Positions 37,102-48,500 of a DNA stretch of 64,000 nucleotides are shown here, piece after piece (within the stretch, counting starts at the first letter, position 1; the number at the start of each line of letters is the position of its first letter). This stretch comes from Trichuris trichiura (taxonomy: Eukaryota > Nematoda > Enoplea > Trichinellida > Trichuridae): contig JBAJFE010000004.1 of the NCBI GenBank assembly GCA_037903355.1, positions 2,294,001 to 2,358,000 of the forward strand. Reading direction: 5' to 3'. Made by a program: the position numbers and the translations under genes. The notes beneath the pieces are model-generated. The model saw only the letters and a program-made list of their open reading frames with translations. It searched no databases and was not told the origin of the DNA.

Positions 37102-38754
37102 GGGCGGCAAATGGCGGATTGCTCAACGGAACTAAAAGAGCCGTATGTATTTTTTCTTGTCCCATTCGTTTGTTCGTTCTCTTTAGCGACCGTGGTAAAC
37201 AAGTAAACTTCGTAGCTGTTTATCTGGCACATCTGCCAACTGGAAAGAGCAGCGTATGCCCTAAGGCGCCTGCCTTAATGGCTTCAGTAGCAGAGTGAAC
37301 TAAAATGTTAGAGACGTTTGCGTGCGTCGTCCCGACTATGCCTAATGTATTAGTCTTAAATGTACATTCCAGTTTTGAAAACGAGAAGCAGTGAAATGAA
37401 GGACGCGAGTCTTGCTTTAGCATATGTGCGCAGAAACAAATTTGCTTCACGTTTTTGTCATTTAAGCGTTTAAATAAGAAGATTTCTAGTGCTCTATTAT
37501 GACATACGTATTTTTTAAGGTATATACATTTAGCATTTTAAGAACTACAAATGCAAAAATTTATATGCAACTGTTTGCGCGCCGTAGGTACCATTTCTTA
37601 CAAAAATGAATATTAGCTAATCGATATTGGTGCATATGTAATTTAAAATAAGGTTGGCGGAGAAAATTGGAATGCACAGTACGCAATAATTGTTAAAAGG
37701 TATTTCAGCTGGAAAACTCGCCCAAGCGTAATTTGTCATTACAGTATGGTGCGTCATGGAAAAGAAAAACTCATAGTCTTGGCAGCAGTGTGAGCAGTGA
37801 GCATTTCCAGCTAAGCGCAATGATGCATAGGCGATGGGCCGCACGAAAAACTGGTCCTTCCCCTTTAGTTCAATTGATTGAAGGAATTTTCAGGGTAACC
37901 TGCGGCTTCTATTTCAATGGAGGGAAGTCGTTTAGTAACGGCTGACTGGTCCTTTGACTGAACGTCTAATTTGCGATTATTGAGCGCTTCGCTCTCATTG
38001 AGAATGGCGATACGCGAAAATTCCTTAACCTCTTTTTACGCCGCTGCTGACAAAAGCTGCGGAATGCGTTCAACGAGCGAATCACGCTGACGCACTTGTG
38101 CACGGTTCGTGTTAACGTGCAATTGAATTGCCGGTTCAGTAGCCTATTAAAGAACTTCAGTTTTCAAAGGATACTAATTTACGCTGAAACTTGAGAAAAT
38201 TTGAATTTCAAATTGTTCGACAGCCGTGCGCACGGTATACAATTCTGTATAGCACTTAATTGAAACGATGAACTATCGGCACAACCCCAAATGCTTTGAC
38301 CTTATGGGAAAAAAGGAAAGGAATAGAAAAGCGTAGGAAAGTTTTGCTGTTGACCTCACCAAGCCAAAAAATGGGTGCCCTATAATTCGGTTAGGCAAGT
38401 TTTTGGATATATTGCTGAACAGTGATTTAAAAACGAGCACTTGCTGATTTTTTCACATTTATCAATTACAAAAAATGACGCAACAAAACCAGCGCGCACG
38501 CAATAGGAAGCCCGTGATTATACTTTTTTTAAAATTATTTATTCACTGCTGTTACATGCGCTTGGCATTTTTTTAACCAGCAGTAATGCTAGAGATGAAA
38601 CCTACCAACTTTTCATATTTCTGTAGCTCATATGTGATGCTCAGGTTTTAATATAAAGAGTCACGACTTTAAATTTTGTTACAGCGTAAAGACATTTGAG
38701 CGCTCGGAAGATTTCTTTTTACCAACACTAAGTTTAGAGAAGGGACTGATTGGA

Positions 38755-38919
38755 AATAAATTTCAGGGTCTTTTCACGCTCGCTCTTCCCGCAAGCGGTG
38801 ACGGCAACTTCAAAGGGAGAATTGTACGTCTGCCGGCCATCCTGGACCCTGGAGGCAAATTTGGATCTTTTCACACTCTCGCGGGGGGAACGAGCGTGAA
38901 AAAATCCAAATTTCATTAA
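38755..38919. repeat. Imperfect inverted repeat, hairpin-forming
   Basis: Arms at about 38757-38793 and 38880-38918 are similar when one is reverse-complemented: GAGCGTGAAAA flanked by a GCGGG-type inner edge and an AAATTT-type outer edge. The loop is about 85 bases. It could be a small non-autonomous element or a structured RNA; no coding content. Confidence 0.5.
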
Positions 38920-39021
38920 AAGGCGTCTTCGAAGTTGACGCGTTTGACTGGCGCTGAAACAGCTGACATCACTTATTGGCTAACATAAAAATCGCCTGTG
39001 CCCGTCTCATTGTCATCGTCT

Positions 39022-39200
39022 TGAAAAATGTAGATTTCTTTTTGATAATCATGCTCACCATACTGTTTCACTCTTAGCTAAGCCTAAGCGAAGATGCGCA
39101 CGTCATGTTTGAGCTTAGGATTAGGTAAAACCAGAACAGAATGCCTAGAAAACCTACAATATGACGGCAGGGTAGCTGAGTACCCGAAAGACCCGAAAGT
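39022..39200. repeat. Dispersed repeat, copy B
   Basis: Shares TTGAAAAATG near the start, CTAAGCCTAAGC in the middle and CTACAATATGACGGCAGGG near the end with the copy at 40331 (TTACAGTATGACGGTGGGG there). Judged by eye. Confidence 0.45.
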
Positions 39201-40330
39201 ACTTTCTTAAATACGTCTCTTAAGGCTTGTTTAGTGTTACATAGGCAACCCTAACATTGCACAGTTCTATGGATGGACTTTCGTCAGGAAAAGAGGAATA
39301 AGCAGACATGGAAAAAAGGAAGACGCTTTTTTGATGTACGCGTGTTGCCACTGGCATTTTGCCGCACGCGACATTGGTGCATGCCTTCGAGCTCGAATCA
39401 TCTTCACCGTGTTAACTTCGATGCCGCAGCTCATGTTTTTGTAAACCATCGCTGAGTGTAATTGCTGGCCATAATTACGCTAAACCTATTAGCGTAAAAA
39501 CAAGTTGCGGTAATTTCTTTGTACTGCCGCTCCTATTTTTGCTTTGCGACTCAGTGGTTGGCAGCACTGCGATTAACTCGGTTAAAATGAAAGTGCGACA
39601 CATTTAAGTCAGACAGGCACTTCATACGTTTCATTTTAATAAGTTTGTAGCGGACGCGACCGCCCTTGTTACTTAAGCATCAGAAAAAGGATACCGTAAA
39701 ACATATACCTATCTATCGAGTACTGAGTACTGTCGTTCATCGTATTTTGACTGCCGTGTGGAAGTAAACTGCTGAGTGAAGCTCTTACGGTCCCACTACA
39801 AGTTAAACAGTATTCTAAAATAAGGCTCTCCAGGAAAGACAACTTGTTCCCTCAAATAGCCGTTTACCGTTAGCTGCTGCGTCGAAAGTAACTTGCGACA
39901 AAATGCATGCGGCAAGAAGATGTGTATTCAAAAGAAAAGCAAGCTCAAGAAATCAATGAAACGACTATAAAGTAGTCTAACTTCCAAACTTCGATGAAAT
40001 CTTGCAAAAGTAGGGTGCCAGAATTGTAACAAAAGCATACTACTTAAAAATCAAAAACTGGTAGATCAGTAGCAAAAGTCTGATTAGACAAAGTTCGTTT
40101 GTTTCTCCAGAGAAGTTAATATGCAATGAGCATTTTGCTTAACAAGTCGAACTTTAAATCTTTAACAATGGAGAGCTAATCAAAATTTAGAAAAAAGACG
40201 CTGCTAATGTCTATGCGCGCATAACAAAGGCATAAAAAAAATCTGATGAAGCAGCATTGTCTCATTTGAACACAACGCAGAATTAGTCTGAAAACCGTTC
40301 TTAAACTCAAATCTCAGATCTTGTCACCAT

Positions 40331-40530
40331 CTGAAAAATGCAGGTTCTTTCGTGCCAATCTAGCGGCAATACCGTTTTACGTTTACTGGCGATTATGCCG
40401 GCTATTTCTTTTCTTTTCTTACTTAAGTTTAAGCCAAAATAAAAGCTTTATCTTGAGAATTAAGCCTATGTAAGCGTAGAACAGCATGGCCGGAAAATTT
40501 ACAGTATGACGGTGGGGCGTCTAGGAGAAA
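40331..40530. repeat. Dispersed repeat, copy C
   Basis: Starts CTGAAAAATGCAGGTTCTTT, contains TTAAGCCAAAATAAAAGC and ends near ACAGTATGACGGTGGGG. Closest to copy A at its start and middle and to copy B at its end. Type of element unknown. Confidence 0.45.
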
Positions 40531-41286
40531 TGTTCTCAAATCCCTTCTGAAATCGTTTCTATGTGTAATGCAGGTAGAATAAAAACTATGTTTTATTAGT
40601 CAAAGTAACCGCAAGCAGCCTAAACTAGAATAAATCCTGATACGAGGTTTCTGCCTAGGTCGCCTACGCCTAACAAATCTTGATGTTTACGCTTAAGCTT
40701 ACGCTGCATACCGTTGCCTAGACAAGCACGGCAAGGTTTTAATGCCAAGTACAGTGCCCACCTTTTTTCTGTTCCGTAACGCCAAATTTGCGGGATAAAA
40801 GCTTAATAAAAGGTTGGCTTTCCAACTGCGTAATTGCTACGAACCCTGCAAGAATTCACAAAAAACGGAAAAAGCTTAAGCACCGATTTTCATACTTGAT
40901 AAAAGAAAATAAGACGATTTATTCTACTCGTGCTAGTTTTAAGTGTACCTGAAAATCGATAATAAATTTTGTAGATAAAATCGACTTGAAAATGGTTTCC
41001 GAGTTAAATAAAAGCGTGCTGTACGTACTGGCTGCTTCAAACGTTGATAATGTAGGCGCGATATCGTACATTTTTGTTTGTTTGCGTTTTAGTACTATGT
41101 TACTGTTTAAGCGCTCAAACTCTCTCAACTGGTTAACATGCCAACGTTGTCCCGCACTGTTGCTGTGTCTAAGTTGTTTTATTTTATAGGTCTGCGCTCA
41201 TAGTGTAACTCTTGGCGCGGCTTTGTGAAAAAATGCTGATGGAATGGTACAAGATGGATGTTTTGCCATACTGCATCCATTGAGTT

Positions 41287-42777
41287 ATGTGTGATTTAAA
41301 TAGCCCTAATTCGTGCAACAAATCACCGGTTGGTGTTTTACACGAATTATGCTCAAAGAGACGAGTTATCCCAGTTTACGAGTTGTTAGCCAGTGAAGGA
41401 AAAGTAAGTGGGAATTTCAAAGTTCTATTCGCTTTCCAACTGTAACCTACTGTAGACTCATGAGACAACATTTGTCTACCGCGTTATCGTTGAGGGCGTG
41501 TCGAGCAATGGAATTGGCAAAAGCAAAAGAGCTGCGAAACAGTGCGCGGCTGCTCGTCTGCTGGAAAAGGTTGTACAGCTGGGTGCACATGCCGAATGGG
41601 GTTTACCTGGCGAAACCGCCGAAGAAGCTCTCGATTTTATGTACACGCTCTTATTTCAAAACTTGAAATCCGCAGATGCCAACATGTATTTACAGTAGCG
41701 TATTTTTAACTTAGAAAAATGCTCGATTGGGCATTCAGGTTTTTCTAATTGAAATTCCCGTACTGTTAACTTAAGTAGATTTTTTCCTGTTTCGCAACGC
41801 TGCCAAAAACATCCCGTTGCTTTTTAGACGTGGGCTGACACTTGGAGCTGCAGGAGAACGAATAAATGGAGCTGATGGTACAGACGGCGGAGGTATGGCT
41901 CAACAGTCGACCTCCAATAAGGCTGCTGCTCTTCTGCACGAAAAGTGTAGCAAAAGTAAATGGTTTACGCCGGTATACGAAGATGCCGGCGTGGAGGGCC
42001 CTTCTCATAATTTAGTTTTCTACATTTCGGTACAAGTTGGCGCCCTAAAAGAAATTGGTATATTCGCTACAGTTTTGCTACATTCCTTTACGCACCGCGA
42101 ACTGTTGAAGGCAGCGGACGGAATAAGAAGTTAGCCAAGCAGAATGCGGCCAGAAAGCTTCTGGAAACAGTGGAGGAGCTGTCCTACGAAGAATGCCAGG
42201 AACTGTTGGCATATTGCAAGCAGGTAGCGAGCTACTGACGGTGTATATTCTCGTTAGCTTATTTTCATTCCAGGACATGTCCATTACTATACAGCAACCC
42301 TTTCCCGAAATGGACGAGATCTTTCGGAAAGAAAGTTCGCTGCAGGTATAACTTTGCGACTTGCCAGTTTGGCTCTATAAATGGTAAATCATTAAGATGC
42401 CTAAAAGCATAGAATTGGGCAGTGGCTCGTTGGACCGCGCAGAAAATGAGATCGCAAAATTCTTTAGCGAATTCGACATCAGACGCGATTTCGTACGTGG
42501 CAACCATCTTGAAATGTTGCATCGAATCAGCCGAGAAGAAAGCTGGGATTACGAGTTCTTGTACGCGGGAAAAGACATCGACGGTAATTAATGCATTCCA
42601 TTTTTGGAAAACAACATTTGCGAGCTCATTTCAGGTCTCGAATGCTTCTTTCTGCAATTATCCACCGTACCCGTGGCCGTCGTATGGGGAAGTGGCGCAA
42701 GCTTGGATGAAGCTAAGGAGAGAGCCGCTTGGAACGCTTTTTGCTACTTGTCAATATGCAAATTTCATCAGCATTGA
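41287..42777 (+). CDS. Double-stranded RNA-binding protein, TRBP/PRKRA/Loquacious type
   Basis: Seven exons, 41287-41403, 41456-41694, 41828-42057, 42111-42223, 42274-42345, 42397-42583 and 42635-42777, agree in phase and give 366 aa, the same size as human TARBP2. Three dsRNA-binding domains: dsRBD1 (SPVGVLHELC, IPVYELLASEGK, then the basic KSKRAAKQCAAARLLE), dsRBD2 (AALLHEKCSKSKWFTPVYE, KEIGSGRNKKLAKQNAARK), and dsRBD3 (GLECFFLQLSTVPVAVVWG, LDEAKERAAWNAF). The first two keep the Lys-rich helix that grips dsRNA; the third lacks it, as in TRBP, PACT and Loquacious, where it binds Dicer. The expected role is as cytoplasmic Dicer partner in small-RNA processing, equivalent to RDE-4 of C. elegans. 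The ATG gives MCDLNSPNSCNKSPVG, directly preceding dsRBD1. Confidence 0.93.
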
Positions 42778-43136
42778 CGCAGACAATGACAGCAGCACAA
42801 CTACCACCGATTCGACAGTCCACCGCAAACTTGCCTTGTAAAGATCTTGAATAGCTTTGTAAGAGCAGATCGAAACAGAGGCTTTTTTTTGCATCCAAAA
42901 GTAGTTTCTGTTAGACAAGAGATGGCAAATTAAAGTTGTTTACTTTTATGCAAATTCTAAAAATGTTGTTGGTATCTGATAAGGCACCGAACATTCACTC
43001 GCAGCCACCGTTATGAAGGTATAAGCTAACATTTTTTCTTCAAGTGCGTCGTTATTATAAGTTCAATGCCAGAAGAAGACGTGGGCAATCTTTTTCAAGC
43101 GTAAATGATTTTCAATTCACAAAAAGTACAGAAGAT
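42778..43136. other. Convergent intergenic gap
   Basis: Lies between the stop codons of the dsRNA-binding protein gene (+) and the ankyrin gene (-). Presumably the two 3' UTRs; nothing else seen. Confidence 0.5.
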
Positions 43137-43892
43137 TCATCTTGAAATTTCGGAGGCGCTTTGCGAGGTGACGTCACGCGATTCGCTTTCCATAGGCTGA
43201 CACATGCCAAGAAAAAGGTCGTACATAGGTTGAGATGTTCTCCTGGCAACGTCAAGGGCCGTTTCGTTAGCGTGACTTTTAATAGATGGATCAATGCCTT
43301 TTTGGCAGAGCAAATATTCGGCCACGTAAAGTGAAACCGGTTCGGACGCTGCCAAATGAAGCGGAGTTAGATTGCCATTTGTGCCAGCATTTAAATCAGC
43401 TTTGCCCATGTGCAGCAAAATTTTAACTGCGTCAACGTTACCCCATCTGGCGGCGCAGTGCAACGGATGCCAGCCTTCTTCCGTTTTTGCGGACACATCA
43501 GCACCATACTGTAGAAGTAACTTGATTACTGCTACATGATTTCCGTAAGACGCTCGGTGAAGTGGGGTGTACTGGTCGCGATCGCGCGCGTTAACCAACG
43601 ACGAATCTTTGGATAGCAATTCTTCCACGACAGCAATGTCGCCATCCTCGCAAGCTTTCAGAAGTTTTCTGTCTAAATGCTCCTCGACGTCTTCGTCGGG
43701 GACAATGCCGGTTTCATCGTCTTCTATCCATCCGGAAACAAATGCGCTTGGATTGTTTCTCTTTTCGTTCAGTATGTCTAACATTAGCTGCGGATCAACC
43801 GTGTTGGGCATCTCGTCATCGCGGGAAACGGAATCAGACGCAGTGTCTTTCTCTTCATCCAAAATGTGGCACTTTGGGTGAGGTCGAAGCAT
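43137..43892 (-). CDS. Ankyrin-repeat protein, ANKRD49-like
   Basis: Single exon, 251 aa. An acidic N-terminal part (residues 1-75, with WIEDDETGIVPDEDVEE) is followed by about four ankyrin repeats: LLKACEDGDIAVVEELL, DQYTPLHRASYGNHVAVIKL, EGWHPLHCAARWGNVDAVKI and GNLTPLHLAASEPVSLYVAE, then ETALDVARRTS. The spacing and the final DVARRTS-x-x-YDLF closely resemble vertebrate ANKRD49, a nuclear protein of little-known function. The start is the ATG giving MLRPHPKCHILDEEKD; the frame is open two codons upstream with no other ATG. Ankyrin repeats bind proteins; partner unknown. Confidence 0.88.
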   Translation of the reverse strand: MLRPHPKCHILDEEKDTASDSVSRDDEMPNTVDPQLMLDILNEKRNNPSAFVSGWIEDDETGIVPDEDVEEHLDRKLLKACEDGDIAVVEELLSKDSSLVNARDRDQYTPLHRASYGNHVAVIKLLLQYGADVSAKTEEGWHPLHCAARWGNVDAVKILLHMGKADLNAGTNGNLTPLHLAASEPVSLYVAEYLLCQKGIDPSIKSHANETALDVARRTSQPMYDLFLGMCQPMESESRDVTSQSASEISR

Positions 43893-45565
43893 TGCCAAGC
43901 TAAAATAGCACGCAGCTATTACACTTTGAGAAAATATGCATACACGTATTTTTTTAGCCAGCCGGCTACCTATTGTAACTTAGCACGACCGTCGTCGCCT
44001 TTCGGAACGTCTAATTTCAACTCAAACTACAATATCGTTTTATTCTTAACACTAGCACAAGTTAGACACGGCATTTGATTAAAATTAAGCACATTATGCC
44101 AAAATAAAAAGTTCTACGGACTACGGTAAATGCGCCTAAATTGATGCTCAAGAACGTAAGCTATGGTTCTTGCGAAAGCGATTCTACTGTTCGTCGTTTA
44201 TTCGTCGCACAAGCGGACTGTGCGAAAAACGATAGCTCATCGTGGCTGAAAATGTGTAATAAGATGAAATTTTAAAACGTGAGCTCAAATTGAGCACGGG
44301 GTGCTTCGTAACGGGATTGTGTTTCATGCTTTTGGAGATCTTCTACGGCTTTTCCGTTTTTTGTCTGTCTGCTGGTATCTGTAATTGAACGAAACAATTG
44401 CTCCACCAATGGATGGATGAGCGATTATTAGGAAAAAATGTATAGAACCAATTAAGCTTTTGTTTTTACGAGTGCGCCAGCTTGCAATGCAAGTCGGGTC
44501 ACCAAAGAAGTAAACTGACGGGTGCGTATAATTAAACGGTCATATTTTTTACTCAATTCATTAGATATAACCTGCGAATCATTTATTTCAAGCCGACGAA
44601 ATTGCTATGTGAGCCGTTTGCTTCAAAATCTATGCATACGAGTGTATTTGCTTTTGGGAGCAGAGAAACGTAACAAACGAGTCCAAATATTTTCCACCTT
44701 TTTGAAAAGCGCTCTGCTTTACCGCGAAACGGTTAAGCAGTCTTTAATTTCTGACGAGCAAAAGGAGTTTTGCAGCTGTTGCCAGACAAACAAACTGTGC
44801 CTCAACGGCTGAACAAAACTTTGACGTGGGCTGGGTGAAACAAACATTATTTGACGCGTGGGAAAGTGACTAGCTTCATTTGGCTCAAAAGTACAGTAAT
44901 CCGTTTTTGCAGGTTTTCTATAAGTGCTAAATATGTTACGCGCAAAAAAAATTTTTCTGGAGTCTTCGGAAGTTTGGTTTTTGGATTTTGCGACTATCAC
45001 GCATAATTTACAGTAGTAAATTAAATTCCAACAGAATACCCAAGAATGGTTGAAACAGAAAATTTTGATTCCAGCCTCAATTTACTAAAATTTTAACGAC
45101 TAGTTTTAGCTCAACGTTAAGAAATCAAACCTTTAATGACAAGCTGAAGCGTCGTACTGTAACAGCGCAAAAATGTGATGTTCACTGTTAATAGTTGCTA
45201 ATAAGACGATTTCAAAATTATTTCAGTTGCCCATTATAACAGTGGCCTCATCTTTTCAGAATCTGTTGGATTGAAGTCCTTTGTAGGAAGAATAGGGTGG
45301 CGCCATACCTGAGCATAGTTAATGGTGAATGGTGGCGAGCGTAAGTTAGCACCCTTGTGAATAAACCTTCGCGGGAAATTTTTACTTGTATATTTTGCTG
45401 AGCCGCGCAAAATTTAACCCCGCTTTATTGTAAACCAAGTTGGTTTTTCTCGATTTATGCTTTGAAAGTTGCTTGCAACTGCAGCGACTGGTTTTCGCGC
45501 CACCACTTCGAATGCAAAATAATGTCATCAGCTTTTATTTCGTAGCTTATTCCGCGGACTGTGGC
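43893..45565. other. Divergent intergenic region
   Basis: Upstream of both the ankyrin gene (-) and the kinesin gene (+), so probably carries both promoters. A stretch at about 44340-44460 resembles one arm of the inverted-repeat element at 33877 (CCAATGGATGGATGAGCGA versus CCATTGAATGGATGAGCAA). The kinesin's N-terminal exon may also begin here, because the family normally has residues before the RVRP motif. Confidence 0.5.
44340..44460. mobile_element. Possible single-arm MITE fragment
   Basis: Resembles the left arm of the element at 33877: GGTATCTGTAA, then AATGGATGGATGAGCGA and GTTAG/ATTAGG-GAAAAAATGTATAGAAC in the same order. No opposing arm found. Weak, by-eye match. Confidence 0.35.
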
Positions 45566-48500
45566 ATGGATGTTGTCATACGTGTTCGTCCTTATTCCGA
45601 AGATGAACCTAAACGTTCGAAACATGGGGTATGTGCAGTCCGAATTTTTTTGCCATATTGCGAAATGGAGCATTATTTTAACTTTACTGTTTTGCTAGCG
45701 GAACTGATTTATATTATGATGCAACGTGGAAACATTTTTTTGCTTACTAATGCTTCAGCGAGGCACAGCAAGCATTCACATCGAGCACATATGCGACGTG
45801 CCCTTATATTGAAACTTTGTTAGCCTATTTCAAAAGGCACTATATTCAAAGTTGCGCTTTAAATCTATGAGATAAGGAGTTTATTACCTCCCCTAAACGT
45901 AAGACCAAATAAGTCAAGTAATGAGAACGAGGCGTCCTTCACGCCATTTCATTCGCCCATCGCCAATTACAGTCATACTCGGAAGATGAATAGCCACGTG
46001 GCAGAAAGCATTTATATTGCCACATCTGCATGATATATAAACGAAGTTTTTTCTGTTTTAGGGTTACTTTACCGTACAGGACTTGCACACTCTGATAGTT
46101 ATGCCTGCTCGTAATATCTCCGCGCGCAATTTGGCTAAAATGGAAAGCAGCTTTCATTTTACCCGCATCTTTTCCGAGAGCGTTTCTCAGGAAGAGTTTT
46201 ACGATGCGACAACAAAGCGTGTTGTTCAAGATGTTCTGCTTGGCAAAAGCGGCCTGCTTTTTACCTACGGAGTGACCAACTCTGGAAAAACGTACACAAT
46301 TCAAGGTTGGAACATAGTCGTGCATATTTCTTTATTTATCCATTCCGATTAACTTCGCGCACGACCATTGATGCACTTATTGTTATTTTATTAGTATTTA
46401 GTATTGATAACGTCTTCTTAGCTTTGTAATACTTTAAACTGCTTGACTCACGTTTTTCAGCAAGGTTGCACTTGCGCAGTGAATGTCTGTCACAGAAGAT
46501 GTGTATCTAAAATTCAAACCATTTCAAATGTAATTCCAACGACATGCCGATTCAGAATTCTTATGGTGTTGTCTTGTAGTACGGTATTTGTAAAGCTAAA
46601 GTATAAAAGTGTTTTCAGGTACACCTCAAGAACCCGGCATCTTAGTTCAAGCGTTGCGTGATTTGTTTGACTTTGTTCCAACGAATCGTCATTCGATCGC
46701 CACTTTTCGTCCTGTTAGCAGCAATGAGTTGCGTTGCATGACTCCGATGGAAATGGAACAAATGCGCCTGTTAAAAATGAAGTTGTTTCATTTCGCCCGC
46801 TCGAAGGTTGCACAGCTTTCCGTCAGTTGAAAGAATAATTCTCCTTTTTAGCTGATGTCTGGTATTCCAAAAGGTTGCAGCAAGCTTTTACCCGACTTAA
46901 CTCGTCCTTCCTCCCGCAAGCAGTGGAAAAACGCGCTATCTCCTTCGCGTAAGACACTACTATTTCAATCTTTTGTTCGTCCTTATTGCGGCAGTGTCAA
47001 ACAAGTTTCAAAGTAGGCGTCTTTCGCATGCAAATTAACGCTCCGCTGTGTGACTCTGTAACGCCCATATTTGCATAAGGTTCTTTTTAAGTTTTAAGCG
47101 AATAATAATGCAATGTGCTTTACTTTTTTTGTAATTGCTCCTTAAGGCTTAACTGGCGACGAGAAAGGTGGAAACACGGTGTTAATTTGCCATTAAATGA
47201 AATTATAAACGCGCTTTTTCGCTTACCTGCATTCCATACCGTATGCTGCAGCAATTCTGATAACTTGGGCATTGTTCTAAATCTTCGAGTGTTCACCTAG
47301 AATTGCAGCACGAATAAAGCGCATTTCTCTCTTGTTTGTAAAATAATAGTACGATGGTTTTTCTTTCTTTTTTGAAGTTTGTAATTGCACTCGTTTTCCC
47401 GCCTACATTTGTGTCGCGTATTGAGACAAACGGAGTGGCACCGCTGAATTTTAGATGCGGTTTCGCGGAGTTCAACCGCGGCCGATGCATATAATATCTG
47501 GGTGTCCTTTATCGAAGTTTACAAAGACCAAGTGTTCGATCTCCTGAAATTACCGAGTGAAAATTACGCCGCATCATCTTTGAGAGTTTCTGAAAGCCGC
47601 GATCGAGTATTTTTTGTAAAAGGTTAGACTTTTTACAGTTTCGTCGTTTTTTTGAAAATCCTCTTTCAGGGGTACGTGAAATCCAAGTCCAGTCGGCCGA
47701 AGAGGCGTTGACGCTCTTTTCCATCGGAAAGCGTAACCTTCATGTCGCATCAACCAAGTTGAACATGAACTCCAGCAGAGGGTATAAGTAGCAAATTCGG
47801 CATCTCAATTTTCTGACGCCATCGATGGTTTAGCCACAGTCTGTTCACCATACGGATAGTGAAAATAAATAATAACGGGACTGATAGTATGCAGCAGACA
47901 CGGTAGATTGATTAAGGTTTTTTTCTTTAAGCGAGTGTTCATTTTTTGCAGACTGACATTTTGCGATCTGGCCGGATCGGAACGGTTAGCAAAACATAAT
48001 GAAGGCAACGACCGCACCCTTGAATCCGTGAAAATTAAGTCGACTTTGCTTGCACTGAGCAGATGCATTTCTGCTCTGTACTGGAACCAGAAGCACCGGT
48101 TACTTATTTCGATTTTTTCAAAATCAAATCACGTTACTTGAACATCATTTAGCTACCGACAGCAGTTAGTACCGTACAGAGATTCAAGGCTCACGTGCGT
48201 TCTGCAGCAAAGCCTTGCTTGTTGCGAGAACATGTGCATGATTGTAAACATTAATCAGAACGCGACGTCTTTTCGCGATACGTTCTTTGTTCTTCGATTT
48301 GCCTCCGTCGTGCAGATGGTAAACGAACGCAACGACGGAATGGTTCACCTTTTGGCGTTCACTTATTCTTAGATAAAAAAGCTGCCTAAGCGCGTTGGCA
48401 CTGTGGTCAAAATCGCGCGCAACGAAAGCAAGTTAAGCGAAAATAACCTTAAAAAAGCTCGCTCTCCAAACAAGCTGCTGAAGGTAGGTGTATGCTTAAA

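Larger units (their letters stand above)
37102..41286. other. Intergenic region with repeats
   Basis: About 4.2 kb without a recognisable gene. It holds an imperfect inverted repeat (38755-38919) and two copies of a dispersed repeat (about 39022-39200 and 40331-40530), listed separately. Small ORFs have no domains. The end of the region should contain the promoter of the dsRNA-binding protein gene. Confidence 0.5.
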
